A DNA stretch of 64,000 bases from Streptomyces sp. NBC_01481 (lineage in GTDB: Bacteria; Actinomycetota; Actinomycetes; Streptomycetales; Streptomycetaceae), in assembly GCF_026339995.1 (NCBI RefSeq), contig NZ_JAPEPT010000005.1, positions 1 to 64,000 of the forward strand. The letters run 5' to 3'. The notes under the pieces are model-generated. The model was not told the origin of the DNA, made no database searches, and saw only the letters and a list, made by a program, of their open reading frames with translations. The position numbers and the translations under genes were made by a program. Below are positions 9,080-17,070 of the stretch, one piece after another; position 1 is the stretch's first letter; each line of letters begins with the position of its first letter.

Positions 9080-9599
9080 GTCTGCCGCCGCCCGTCTCCT
9101 TGTCGAGTCCCCCGAGCAGATGCAGGAGCTGGGGCGCAGCCTCGCGAAGCTGCTGCGCCCCGGCGACCTGGTGATGCTCACCGGCGAGCTCGGCGCGGGC
9201 AAGACGACGCTGACCCGGGGCCTGGGCGAGGGCCTCGGGGTCCGCGGCGCCGTTACTTCCCCGACCTTTGTCATCGCGCGCGTCCACCCTTCACTGACCG
9301 GGGGGCCTGCCCTGGTCCATGTGGACGCGTACCGCCTGGGCGGCGGGCTGGACGAGATGGAGGACCTCGATCTCGATGTCTCGCTGCCCGAGTCGGTGGT
9401 GGTCGTGGAGTGGGGGGTCGGCAAGGTCGAGGACCTGTCGGACGACCGGCTGCATGTGCTGATCCACCGCATGGTCGGAACTGTGCCCTCCCGGGGGACA
9501 ACCCCCGGACCTCCGGAGCTCGACGAGCACCGCGAGGTCACCCTGACCGCCTTCGGAGCCCGCTGGGCGCAGGTGGATCTGGCGGCCTTGGGGGGCTGA
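9051..9599 (+). CDS. tsaE: tRNA N6-threonylcarbamoyladenosine biosynthesis ATPase TsaE (182 aa)
   Basis: ATPase that cooperates with TsaB and TsaD in the t6A37 modification of ANN-decoding tRNAs. The Walker A motif GELGAGKTTLTRGLG and the TSPTFV motif are diagnostic, followed by HVDAYRL and VVVVEWG. ATG at 9051 is chosen; an in-frame TTG at 9042 is possible. The C-terminal part contains a Gly/Pro-rich insertion. The start lies inside the upstream hydrolase gene. tsaB, rimI and tsaD follow about 1 kb downstream, so all TsaB/D/E subunits are encoded here. Confidence 0.94.
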   Translation: MEAPHSPAAESAAARLLVESPEQMQELGRSLAKLLRPGDLVMLTGELGAGKTTLTRGLGEGLGVRGAVTSPTFVIARVHPSLTGGPALVHVDAYRLGGGLDEMEDLDLDVSLPESVVVVEWGVGKVEDLSDDRLHVLIHRMVGTVPSRGTTPGPPELDEHREVTLTAFGARWAQVDLAALGG

Positions 9600-9716
9600 G
9601 CCGCGACCGGGCCGGTCCGAGCGCGCGACGCCCGCAGAAAGGGTTGGTCGTTCCGACAAGACGTCGGCAAAATGTTGCGCGGGCCGTACCAGGCGTGGTC
9701 ACATGGTACTGAGACC

Positions 9717-9736
9717 TGGTTAGGTCTACCTAACCA
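9717..9736. promoter_or_regulatory. Perfect 9-bp palindrome, candidate operator
   Basis: Arms TGGTTAGGT and ACCTAACCA are separated by CT, 31 bp before the ATG of the small ORF at 9767. The half-site TTAGGT/ACCTAA resembles halves of the DtxR/DmdR iron box, but the spacing differs from the usual 19-bp box. A dimeric regulator site is the simplest reading. Confidence 0.5.
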
Positions 9737-9766
9737 CGCCTGCCCCCGGAGCCCCAGGAGGCGTCC

Positions 9767-9949
9767 ATGTCGGCATCCGAGCGCGAATCAGAGCCGCGGC
9801 AGCAGCCGGCGCCGCCGGTGCCGATGTCACCGTCGGCCCTGTCGATGCGTGATCTGCTGGCGTCGTGTGCGGCGGCCAGCGCGGTCTCCACCCCGCCCCG
9901 CGACGAGCAACACGCCGGGGAGCGTGAACCGCGCCGCGACGCGGCGTAG
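9767..9949 (+). CDS. Small hypothetical protein (60 aa)
   Basis: No recognised domain. The ATG has a strong Shine-Dalgarno AGGAGG 6 nt upstream, better than most genes in the window, and a perfect palindrome in the preceding spacer. The middle, MSPSALSMRDLLASCAAASAVSTPP, has a helical, amphipathic look with one cysteine; both ends are charged and probably disordered. It converges with the YkuD-like gene 37 bp downstream. I consider it a real gene because of the RBS and regulatory-looking upstream sequence; function is unknown. Confidence 0.6.
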   Translation: MSASERESEPRQQPAPPVPMSPSALSMRDLLASCAAASAVSTPPRDEQHAGEREPRRDAA

Positions 9950-9986
9950 TCCGTTCGGGTGCAGCGGCGACGCTTGAGGCGCCGTG

Positions 9987-10547
9987 CTACGGGACGACGA
10001 CGACCTTCGAGCCGATCGCCGCGAACTTCCACATCGCGTCGCCGTCCGCCCGCTTCATCCGTACGCCGCCGGTCTTCTTGTCCGGGTCGGGGCTCGCCAT
10101 CGCCCCGTTCACCGCGGCGCTGAAGCCGATCGCCACACTGTCGACGCTCGCGAAGCGCACCACATGCTCGATGCGCACCCCGTCCGAGCCGGGCACGCTC
10201 CCCGAGCGCGAGGTGACGGTGTACACACCGGGCACCGGGCTGATCGTCGACGGCATGACCGCGAAGGTCCGTTCCAGCTTGCCGTTGCGGCCCACCAGCC
10301 ACACGCGCCGCTCGCCGAGCGCGTACACCACGCGCACGCCCTTGCCCGACTTCGCGGGCACCGCCAGCGGGTTCTTGGGCTTCTGCACGGTGCCGCCGGA
10401 GGCCTGCGCCGAGGGGACCGCACTGGGTGTCGCGGGACTGCCGAACTGGTCGGGGGCGCTCGCCGACGCCTGGTAGGCGAGGAATCCGACGACGGCCAGC
10501 GCTGCCGCCGTGAGCCCGGCCACGAGACCCGAGCTGCTCCGTGCCAC
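9987..10547 (-). CDS. Membrane-anchored YkuD-like (L,D-transpeptidase fold) protein lacking the catalytic Cys (186 aa)
   Basis: An N-terminal hydrophobic segment (LVAGLTAAALAVVGFLAYQ) anchors or exports the protein, a Ser/Ala/Pro linker follows, and the C-terminal part resembles a YkuD domain: VYALGERRVWLVGRNGK, then PVPGVYTV, and the end GGVRMKRADGDAMWKFAAIGSKVVV. In active L,D-transpeptidases this last part contains an HGC(I/V)R motif; here the position reads GGVRM, so the nucleophile is missing. GTG at 10547 is preferred because AAAGG lies 8 nt upstream; another GTG at 10556 overlaps that site. It is probably a non-catalytic cell-wall protein. Fold assignment is by eye. Confidence 0.72.
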   Translation of the reverse strand: MARSSSGLVAGLTAAALAVVGFLAYQASASAPDQFGSPATPSAVPSAQASGGTVQKPKNPLAVPAKSGKGVRVVYALGERRVWLVGRNGKLERTFAVMPSTISPVPGVYTVTSRSGSVPGSDGVRIEHVVRFASVDSVAIGFSAAVNGAMASPDPDKKTGGVRMKRADGDAMWKFAAIGSKVVVVP

Positions 10548-10638
10548 CGTGCCCACCTTTCTGATGTACGTATCCGTTGGTGACGTTAGCAGCAGCCGCA
10601 CGCGCGGACGGGGCACCGTGGCCAGGCCGCCGGAGCCG

Positions 10639-10644
10639 TAGGCT
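10639..10644 (+). promoter_or_regulatory. Candidate -10 element of tsaB (leaderless type)
   Basis: TAGGCT ends 6 nt before the tsaB GTG, the same sequence and spacing as upstream of glmS. No RBS lies between. Confidence 0.45.
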
Positions 10645-10650
10645 GTTTGC

Positions 10651-11304
10651 GTGCTCCTGCTCGCCGTTGATACCGCCACGCCCGCCGTCACCGCCGCTCT
10701 CCACGACGGCAGCTCCGTCGTCGCCGAGTCCTCGTCCGTCGACGCGCGCCGCCATGGGGAACTGCTGCTGCCCGCCGTCGACCGCGTCCTTGCCGAGGCA
10801 GGGCTGAAACTCGACGCCGTCACCGCGGTGGTGGCCGGGGTCGGGCCCGGTCCGTACACCGGACTGCGGGTCGGCCTGGTGACGGCCGCGACCTTCGGCT
10901 CGGCGCTGGGGGTGCCGGTGTACGGGCTGTGCACGCTGGACGGCCTCGCGTACGCCTCCGGTCTGGAGGAGCCGTTCGTGGTGGCGACGGACGCGCGCCG
11001 CAAGGAGGTGTACTGGGCGCGGTACGAGTCCGCGCGCGCCCGCGTTGGGGAGCCGTCTGTCGACCGGCCCGCCGACATCGCCGAGCAGCTCGCGGGCCTG
11101 CCCGCCGTCGGAGCCGGTGCGCTGCTCTACCCCGAGGCCTTCCCGGACGCCCGTGGGCCCGAGCATGTCTCGGCCGGGGCGCTCGCCTCGCTGGCGGCCG
11201 AGAAGCTGGCAGCGGGTGAGGCGTTCCTGCCGCCGCTGCCGCTGTATCTGCGCAGGCCCGACGCCCAGGTGCCGAAGAACTACAAGGTGGTCACCCCCAA
11301 GTGA
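10651..11304 (+). CDS. tsaB: tRNA threonylcarbamoyladenosine biosynthesis protein TsaB (217 aa)
   Basis: Actin-like ASKHA-fold partner that dimerises with TsaD for t6A synthesis. LLAVDTATPAVTAAL at the N-terminus, the RRHGELLLPAVD segment and GVGPGPYTGLRVGL near residue 70 are hallmarks of the family. Length is normal. The GTG at 10651 is the only sensible start. The stop overlaps the rimI GTG by 4 bp (GTGA), so tsaB, rimI and tsaD form one operon with almost no spacing. Confidence 0.95.
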   Translation: MLLLAVDTATPAVTAALHDGSSVVAESSSVDARRHGELLLPAVDRVLAEAGLKLDAVTAVVAGVGPGPYTGLRVGLVTAATFGSALGVPVYGLCTLDGLAYASGLEEPFVVATDARRKEVYWARYESARARVGEPSVDRPADIAEQLAGLPAVGAGALLYPEAFPDARGPEHVSAGALASLAAEKLAAGEAFLPPLPLYLRRPDAQVPKNYKVVTPK

Positions 11305-11786
11305 CGGACGCCGCCACCGTCGTGCTGCGTGAGATGCGCTGGTGGGACCTGGAGTCCGTGCTCGCGCTGGAGCACGCGCTCTTCCCCGAGGACGCCTGGT
11401 CGGCCGGGATGTTCTGGTCCGAGCTCGCCCATGCGCGCGGGCCGCAGGCCACCCGCCGCTACGTGGTGGCCGAGACCGAGGGGAAGATCGTCGGCTACGC
11501 GGGCCTCGCGGCGGCCGGAGGCCTCGGTGACGTACAGACCATCGCTGTCGCCCGCGAGCAGTGGGGCACCGGACTCGGGTCCCGGCTCCTGACCGATCTG
11601 CTGCAGCACGCCACCGCCTTCGAGTGCGACGAGGTGCTCCTCGAAGTGCGCGTGGACAACACCAGGGCCCAGAAGCTGTACGAACGCTTCGGCTTCGAGC
11701 CCATCGGATTCCGCCGCGGCTACTACCAGCCGGGCAATGTCGACGCCCTCGTCATGCGCCTCCACGTACAAGGAACAGAGACTTAA
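11301..11786 (+). CDS. rimI: Ribosomal protein S18-alanine N-acetyltransferase RimI (161 aa)
   Basis: GNAT-fold acetyltransferase. Visible family features are LREMRWWDLESVLALEHALFPEDAW at the N-terminus (the last part is the RimI-typical FPxDxW), QTIAVAREQWGTGLGSRLL as the acetyl-CoA loop, and EVRVDNTRAQKLYERFGFEPIGFRRGYY near the end. The GTG start overlaps the tsaB stop and tsaD begins 3 bp after the stop. The location between tsaB and tsaD is conserved in actinobacteria and supports the assignment. Confidence 0.93.
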   Translation: MTDAATVVLREMRWWDLESVLALEHALFPEDAWSAGMFWSELAHARGPQATRRYVVAETEGKIVGYAGLAAAGGLGDVQTIAVAREQWGTGLGSRLLTDLLQHATAFECDEVLLEVRVDNTRAQKLYERFGFEPIGFRRGYYQPGNVDALVMRLHVQGTET

Positions 11787-11789
11787 CAG

Positions 11790-12881
11790 ATGGCTGACGA
11801 ACCGCTCGTACTGGGCATCGAGACCTCCTGCGACGAGACCGGCGTCGGCATCGTCCGCGGCACGACCCTGCTCGCGGACGCCGTCGCCTCCAGCGTGGAC
11901 ACGCACGCCCGCTTCGGCGGCGTGGTGCCCGAGATCGCCTCGCGCGCGCATCTGGAGGCGATGGTGCCGACCATCGAGCGCGCCCTGAAGGAGGCGGGCG
12001 TCTCGGCGCGCGACCTCGACGGCATCGCGGTGACGGCGGGGCCGGGGCTCGCGGGCGCGCTGCTGGTCGGCGTCTCGGCGGCGAAGGCGTACGCCTACGC
12101 GCTGAACAAGCCGCTGTACGGCGTGAACCACCTGGCCTCGCACATCTGCGTCGACCAGCTGGAGCACGGGCCGCTGCCCGAGCCGACGATGGCGCTGCTG
12201 GTCAGCGGCGGCCACTCGTCCCTGCTCCTCGCGCCCGACATCACCTCGGACGTACGGCCGCTCGGCGCGACGATCGACGACGCGGCGGGCGAGGCCTTCG
12301 ACAAGATCGCCCGGGTGCTCGACCTCGGCTTCCCCGGCGGTCCGGTGATCGACCGTCTTGCGAAGGAGGGAGACCCGGCCGCGATCGCGTTCCCGCGCGG
12401 ACTGACCGGCTCGCGCGACGCGGCGTACGACTTCTCCTTCTCGGGGCTCAAGACCTCGGTTGCCCGCTGGATCGAGGCCAAGCGGGCCGCGGGCGAGGAG
12501 GTGCCCGTACGGGATGTGGCGGCGTCCTTCCAGGAGGCGGTCGTCGATGTGCTGACCCGCAAGGCCGTACGCGCCTGTCAGGACGAGGGCGTGGACCACC
12601 TGATGATCGGCGGGGGAGTGGCCGCCAACTCGCGGCTGCGGGCGCTGGCCCAGGAACGCTGCGAGCGGGCCGGTATCCGGCTGCGGGTGCCGCGGCCGAA
12701 GCTGTGCACGGACAACGGCGCGATGGTGGCGGCTCTGGGCGCGGAGATGGTGGCGCGGGGCAGGCCGGCGTCCGACCTGGAGCTGTCGGCGGACTCGTCG
12801 CTTCCGGTGACCGAGCCGCATGTTCCCGGTCGGGGCCACGACCATGTGCACGAGGTCAGCAAGGAGAACTTGTACAAGTGA
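11790..12881 (+). CDS. tsaD: tRNA N6-adenosine threonylcarbamoyltransferase TsaD (363 aa)
   Basis: Transfers the threonylcarbamoyl group to A37 of tRNAs. Family marks are LGIETSCDETGVG at the start, the metal-binding HxxxH region in NHLASHICVD, GATIDDAAGEAFDKIAR and the GGGVAANSRLR motif. Normal family size, with a short charged C-terminal tail rich in His (HVPGRGHDHVHEV). The ATG follows the rimI stop by 3 bp. The stop codon overlaps the GTG of the next small gene. Confidence 0.96.
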   Translation: MADEPLVLGIETSCDETGVGIVRGTTLLADAVASSVDTHARFGGVVPEIASRAHLEAMVPTIERALKEAGVSARDLDGIAVTAGPGLAGALLVGVSAAKAYAYALNKPLYGVNHLASHICVDQLEHGPLPEPTMALLVSGGHSSLLLAPDITSDVRPLGATIDDAAGEAFDKIARVLDLGFPGGPVIDRLAKEGDPAAIAFPRGLTGSRDAAYDFSFSGLKTSVARWIEAKRAAGEEVPVRDVAASFQEAVVDVLTRKAVRACQDEGVDHLMIGGGVAANSRLRALAQERCERAGIRLRVPRPKLCTDNGAMVAALGAEMVARGRPASDLELSADSSLPVTEPHVPGRGHDHVHEVSKENLYK

Positions 12882-13141
12882 CCGTCACGCTGATGTGGGA
12901 GGCCCGGGCGGTACAGGGCCTGGCCGCCGAGCTGCTGGAGTGGGCGCGGGCCCAGGAACTGGCGAGCGAGCCGCTGCGCCGGGAGACCTTCCGCGCACCG
13001 CAGGACCGGGTCCTGGTCATGACCTGGTGGGACGCGGATGACATGGGCGCCGAACTGCCCGAACTCCCGGAACCCGACGCTCAGTTGATCACACGGCCGG
13101 TCCACCGCTGGCGTTTCGAGTCGGTGGAGACGCGGCCGTAG
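12878..13141 (+). CDS. Small hypothetical protein coupled to tsaD (87 aa)
   Basis: GTG at 12878 overlaps the tsaD stop codon (GTGA), which argues for translation. ATG at 12893 is an alternative. The protein has an N-terminal helix-like region (MWEARAVQGLAAELLEWARAQEL) and a W-rich C-terminus ending in RWRFESVETRP. The segment RETFRAPQDRVLVMTWWD looks like a strand-rich small alpha/beta fold, which might suggest a monooxygenase-like ferredoxin fold, but I cannot name a family. Coupling with tsaD is probably positional. Confidence 0.72.
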   Translation: MTVTLMWEARAVQGLAAELLEWARAQELASEPLRRETFRAPQDRVLVMTWWDADDMGAELPELPEPDAQLITRPVHRWRFESVETRP

Positions 13142-13159
13142 CCAGGCCCGGATCGGACC

Positions 13160-13207
13160 GTACCGGTGGCCGCACCAGTGCCCGCACCGGTGGCCGTACC
13201 GGTGCCC
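13160..13207. repeat. Four tandem 12-bp repeats
   Basis: Four consecutive copies of a unit close to GTACCGGTGGCC (variants GCACCAGTGCCC, GCACCGGTGGCC, GTACCGGTGCCC). They lie in the spacer upstream of the DGPF/YCII gene. Each unit contains a near-palindromic ACCGGT core, so the array could be a multi-site binding region or simple slippage. Confidence 0.7.
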
Positions 13208-13320
13208 GCCGGCAAAAATCCCGGAAGAATTCCGGGGAGGCTGTCGATCCGGCCGTCTCCTGTTCGACGCATGAGTGAGAGGCGGGGAACGGCCCCGCTC
13301 TCCCGAACCGAGGAGTCACC

Positions 13321-13677
13321 ATGCCGCGCTTCCTGTCGATGGTCCGTGTCAACGAGAACGAGCTCGCCGGGGAGGACTTCCCCGAGGACTTCAACGAGCG
13401 CATGGGCAAGCTGCTGGAGGAGATCACCAAGGCCGGGGTCATGCTGGACACGGCCGGCCTCGCCCCGACCTCCGACGGCACCCGCGTGACCTGGACCGGC
13501 GGCAAGCTGTCGTACACGGACGGGCCCTTCACCGAGAGCAAGGAAGTGATCGGCGGCTACGCCATCATGCAGTGCAAGGACAAGGCGGAGGCCCTCGAAT
13601 GGGCCAAGCGCTTCCTGGAGATCCACCCGAAGCAGTGGTCGGTGACCTGCGAGGTCCGCGAGATCGCCGAGGGCTGA
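13321..13677 (+). CDS. YCII/DGPF-domain protein (118 aa)
   Basis: Small dimeric alpha/beta-barrel type protein of the YCII-related family. The literal DGPF signature appears in LSYTDGPFTESKE, and GGYAIMQCKDKAEALEWAKRF is also family-like. The function of these proteins is not settled; they are repeatedly encoded beside ECF42-type sigma factors and are thought to act in the same pathway. The ATG has GAGGAG 6 nt upstream. The sigma factor gene begins 42 bp downstream, on the same strand, as expected for this module. Confidence 0.9.
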   Translation: MPRFLSMVRVNENELAGEDFPEDFNERMGKLLEEITKAGVMLDTAGLAPTSDGTRVTWTGGKLSYTDGPFTESKEVIGGYAIMQCKDKAEALEWAKRFLEIHPKQWSVTCEVREIAEG

Positions 13678-13719
13678 TCGGGCCGCGCTTGCCGCGCCCC
13701 GGTACGGCTGCTCTGATGG

Positions 13720-14958
13720 GTGGCCGTGACGGCAGCAAGCGCGACCGAAACGGTCGAAGCGGTATTCAGGATCGAGTCGGCGCGGATCATCGCCGGTGTC
13801 ACCCGCATCGTGCGGGACGTGGGCATCGCCGAGGAGCTCGCGCAGGACGCTCTGGTCGCCGCGCTGGAGCAGTGGCCGGAGTCGGGTGTCCCGGACAGGC
13901 CGGGCGCCTGGCTCATGGCCACCGCCAAACACCGGGCGATCGATCTCGTCCGCCGCAAGGAGACGTACGCCCGCAAGCTTGCCGAGGTCGGACGGGACCT
14001 GGAGGACGTAGCGGCGCCGCCCGAGCCGTCGGGTCCCGACGACATCGACGACGACCTGCTGCGGCTGATCTTCACCGCGTGCCACCCGGTGCTGTCGACG
14101 GACGCCCGGATCGCACTCACGCTCAAGCTCCTCGGAGGCCTGACCACCGAGGAGATCGCTCGCGCGTTCCTGGCCGGCGAGCCCGCGGTCGCCCAGCGCA
14201 TCGTCCGCGCGAAGCGGTCCCTGGCGAAGGCGGGCGTCCCCTTCGAGGTCCCGTACGGCTCCGACCGCGCCGAGCGCCTCGGTTCGGTGCTCGAGGTCAT
14301 CTATCTCGTCTTCAACGAGGGGTACTCGGCCACGGCCGGCGACGACCTCGTACGGCCGGCGCTCTGCGAGGACGCGCTGCGGCTGGCCCGGGTGCTGCAG
14401 GGTCTGATGCCGAAGGAGCCCGAAGTGCACGGCCTGGCCGCGCTGTTGGAGTTCCAGGCCTCGCGTATCCCGACCCGGACAGGCCCGGACGGCGAGCCCG
14501 TCCTGCTCGCCGACCAGAATCGCTCCCGGTGGAACCGCCTGCTGATCCGCCGCGGCGTCGAGGCACTGCACCGGGCTGGCCGTGGACCGTACGCCCTCCA
14601 GGCCGCGATCGCCGCGTGCCACACGCAGGCCGTGACATACGAGGACACCGACTGGGCGACGATCGCCACGCTGTACGGGCAGTTGGTGGTTCTGATGCCC
14701 TCGCCGGTCGTGGAACTGAACCGGGCGGTGGCCGTCTCGATGGCCGAGGGCCCCGAGGCCGGCCTGGAGCTGGTCGACGCCCTTGCCGACGAACCGGCGC
14801 TGAAGGACTACCACTTGCTGCCGACCGTACGAGGCGACCTGCTGGAGCGAGTGGGGCGTACGGACGAGGCGCGGGCGGAGTTCGAGCGGGCGGCGTCCTT
14901 GACCCGTAACGCACGGGAGCGGGAACTCCTGCTGAAGCGGGCCCGGGAATCCGGCTGA
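13720..14958 (+). CDS. ECF sigma factor with long C-terminal extension, ECF42 type (412 aa)
   Basis: RNA polymerase sigma factor of the extracytoplasmic-function class without an anti-sigma neighbour. Region 2 is visible as ESARIIAGVTRIVRDVGIAEELAQDALVAALEQWP and WLMATAKHRAIDLVRR; region 4 as LLGGLTTEEIARAFLAGEPAVAQRI. Residues from about 180 form a helical extension ending in EFERAASLTRNARERELLLKRA, a TPR-like domain diagnostic of ECF42. In this group the extension controls activity. The GTG start lacks a strong RBS. The DGPF protein encoded just upstream supports the grouping. Confidence 0.9.
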   Translation: MAVTAASATETVEAVFRIESARIIAGVTRIVRDVGIAEELAQDALVAALEQWPESGVPDRPGAWLMATAKHRAIDLVRRKETYARKLAEVGRDLEDVAAPPEPSGPDDIDDDLLRLIFTACHPVLSTDARIALTLKLLGGLTTEEIARAFLAGEPAVAQRIVRAKRSLAKAGVPFEVPYGSDRAERLGSVLEVIYLVFNEGYSATAGDDLVRPALCEDALRLARVLQGLMPKEPEVHGLAALLEFQASRIPTRTGPDGEPVLLADQNRSRWNRLLIRRGVEALHRAGRGPYALQAAIAACHTQAVTYEDTDWATIATLYGQLVVLMPSPVVELNRAVAVSMAEGPEAGLELVDALADEPALKDYHLLPTVRGDLLERVGRTDEARAEFERAASLTRNARERELLLKRARESG

Positions 14959-15038
14959 CCCGGGCTGCTGACCTGGGCGATCACCGCTCCGGTACGGTCG
15001 GGGAGTTGACGTCTCCCCGCACCCCGTGAAGGAACTGC

Positions 15039-15686
15039 ATGCCCAGCCGCCCGCTCCCGCCGCCTCCGCCGCCCGAGTCCGTACGGGCCTGGCCCGACCG
15101 TGCGTCGCTGCTCGCGGACCGCGCCAGGGCGATCGGCGAGTTGAGCCGCCTCAGCATGGGGGCGTCGCAACTGATGCTGCTGTGGCTGATGGCGGCGGGC
15201 TTCGCGGCGGGGTGGGGTCTGGTCGGCGGGGCGCTGAAGATCTTCGAAGAAAGCCCCGATGTGCTCAGCGCCATGTTCGGAGTGATCCTGGCGTGCATGG
15301 GTGCCGGGTTCCTGCTGCCGACGGGGATCGTGATCGGTCTGGGTGTCCGCCGCGACAAGGTCGTACGCGAACGGCTCCTGAAGTGGTCGTCCCTGGACCG
15401 CGACCCGACGACCGACGCCCGCTTCCGCTCACCGGGCCTGAGCCTGTGCTGGTTCGTACCGTCGTTCCTGCTGTGCGCACTGGGCCTGTGGCTGTCGATC
15501 GTGACCCCCGCGGAGGCAGAGCCCGGCCGACAGACGTATGCGCAGGTCGGGGTGATGATGGGCCTGGGCATGATCCTGTGGCTGACGGGCCTGCTCGGTG
15601 TCGCGAAGGCGGTGCGCCACTACCGGTGGGCGGTGCGGCTGCCCGCGGGTGCACCGACGGCCGCAGCGGGCGGCGCGCACCGCTGA
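15039..15686 (+). CDS. Hypothetical membrane protein (215 aa)
   Basis: No family recognised. A proline-rich N-terminus (PLPPPPPPES) is followed by four hydrophobic segments: around residues 45-65 and 78-100, then LSLCWFVPSFLLCALGLWLSIV, and GVMMGLGMILWLTGLLGVA, with a charged cytoplasmic-looking loop RRDKVVRERLLKW between the second and third. The ATG has GAAGGA 5 nt upstream. It is separate from its neighbours in both function and spacing. Confidence 0.8.
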   Translation: MPSRPLPPPPPPESVRAWPDRASLLADRARAIGELSRLSMGASQLMLLWLMAAGFAAGWGLVGGALKIFEESPDVLSAMFGVILACMGAGFLLPTGIVIGLGVRRDKVVRERLLKWSSLDRDPTTDARFRSPGLSLCWFVPSFLLCALGLWLSIVTPAEAEPGRQTYAQVGVMMGLGMILWLTGLLGVAKAVRHYRWAVRLPAGAPTAAAGGAHR

Positions 15687-15800
15687 TCCGCGCTCAGGGG
15701 CGGTGGTGGGCCCGCATGTGGGCGTGGCCCAATTCGGCGTAGACGGCCAGAGAGTCCTGTGTCGCGCCGGACGCGTGCGAGCGCAGGGCGGCGGCGAAGC

Positions 15801-16988
15801 CTACGCAGGCCGCCCGATCAGCATCGTTGGCGCCCCCGCCACCCGCGTCAGGAACACCGTCGCCGCGTTCGGTCCGTGCGGCTTCACCTTGCGGCGCAGC
15901 TCCTCCGGTTCCACGGCCGAGCCGCGCTTTTTCACCGTGAGTACGCCGACGCCGCGGTCCCGCAGCAGTGCCTTCAACTTCTTCAGATTGAAGTGGAGTT
16001 CATCAGTGATCTCGTACGCGGTCGCGTACGGCGTCGGGAGGAGTTCGTCCGCCGTGATGTACGCGATCGTCTCGTCGATCAGTCCGCCGTCCAGCTGCTC
16101 GGCGGCCTCGGCGACCAGATGCGCACGGATGACGGCGCCGTCCGGCTCGTACAGATAGCGGCCGACCTTCCTGACGCCGGGGTCGGGCAGGCCGCGGCCG
16201 GTGAGGGAGTGCGGGCCCGGAAGCAGGGTCGCGCCGAGGGTGGAGGGGCGGGTGCCGAACCACAGCACCGCCTCCTTCACGTCGCCGCCGTCCGAGATCC
16301 ACTCCGCCTCGGCGTCCTCGGGGATCGCCTCGTGCGGGATGCCGGGGGCGATCTTGAGGGCCGCGTGCGGGCGGGTGCGAGCCGCGGCGATCGCCCAGGA
16401 CAGGGGCGGGGAGTAGGCCTCGGGGTCGAAGATCCTGCCCCTGCCGCCCCGCCGCGCCGGGTCCACGAACACCGCGTCGTACGGCGCCGTGTCGGTCTCC
16501 GTGACATCGGCGCACCGGACCTCGATCAGCTCGGCCAGCCCCAGCGCCTGTGCGTTCGCCCGTGCGACCTGGGCCGTCAGCGGGTCCCGGTCCACTGCCA
16601 GTACGGAGATGCCCCTGCGGGCGAGCGCGATGGCGTCGCCTCCGATGCCGCTGCACAGGTCCGCCACGCTGCGCACGCCGAGGGAGGCGAAGCGTCCGGC
16701 GCGGTACGAGGCCACGGAGCGGCGGGTCGCCTGCTCGACGCCGTTCGGCGTGAAGAACATCCGCCGTGCGTCCTCGGGCCCGAACTTCGCGACCGCGCGC
16801 TGCCGCAGGCGCGCCTGCCCGAGGGCAGCCGAGACCAGTTCCGCCGGGTGCTCGCGGCGCAGTCGGGTGGCTGTGGCCAGCTCCTTCGCCGGGTCGTAGT
16901 CGACCAGGGAGTCGAGCAGCGCCCGTCCCTCCTCGGTGAGCAGTGCGGCGAAGGAGGCGAGGGGATCGAGGTCGTTCACCCGGCCCAT
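15801..16988 (-). CDS. Class I SAM-dependent methyltransferase with THUMP-like domain (395 aa)
   Basis: The SAM-binding motif VADLCSGIGGDAIALARRG is near residue 105 and VLAVDRDPLTAQVARAN follows; DAVFVDPARRGGRGR carries the DP(A/P) active-site-like motif of RNA or DNA methyltransferases. The C-terminal 120 residues fit the THUMP-like extension found in actinobacterial homologues, which suggests an RNA substrate, though none is proven. ATG at 16988 is chosen; GTG at 16979 is possible. It is divergent from the deacetylase pair. Confidence 0.85.
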   Translation of the reverse strand: MGRVNDLDPLASFAALLTEEGRALLDSLVDYDPAKELATATRLRREHPAELVSAALGQARLRQRAVAKFGPEDARRMFFTPNGVEQATRRSVASYRAGRFASLGVRSVADLCSGIGGDAIALARRGISVLAVDRDPLTAQVARANAQALGLAELIEVRCADVTETDTAPYDAVFVDPARRGGRGRIFDPEAYSPPLSWAIAAARTRPHAALKIAPGIPHEAIPEDAEAEWISDGGDVKEAVLWFGTRPSTLGATLLPGPHSLTGRGLPDPGVRKVGRYLYEPDGAVIRAHLVAEAAEQLDGGLIDETIAYITADELLPTPYATAYEITDELHFNLKKLKALLRDRGVGVLTVKKRGSAVEPEELRRKVKPHGPNAATVFLTRVAGAPTMLIGRPA

Positions 16989-17070
16989 TGTGGGCCAGGC
17001 GGGGGATGGTGCGCCCGCGGTGGCGGTGTCGGCCGGGCCGTACGGATTCGTGCTGACAGGATCCAGCGCC

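Noticed and set aside
9717..9736. Assigning the palindrome as a DmdR1 iron box
   Set aside because: Half-sites fit but the inter-half distance is 2 bp instead of the usual layout; regulator left open.
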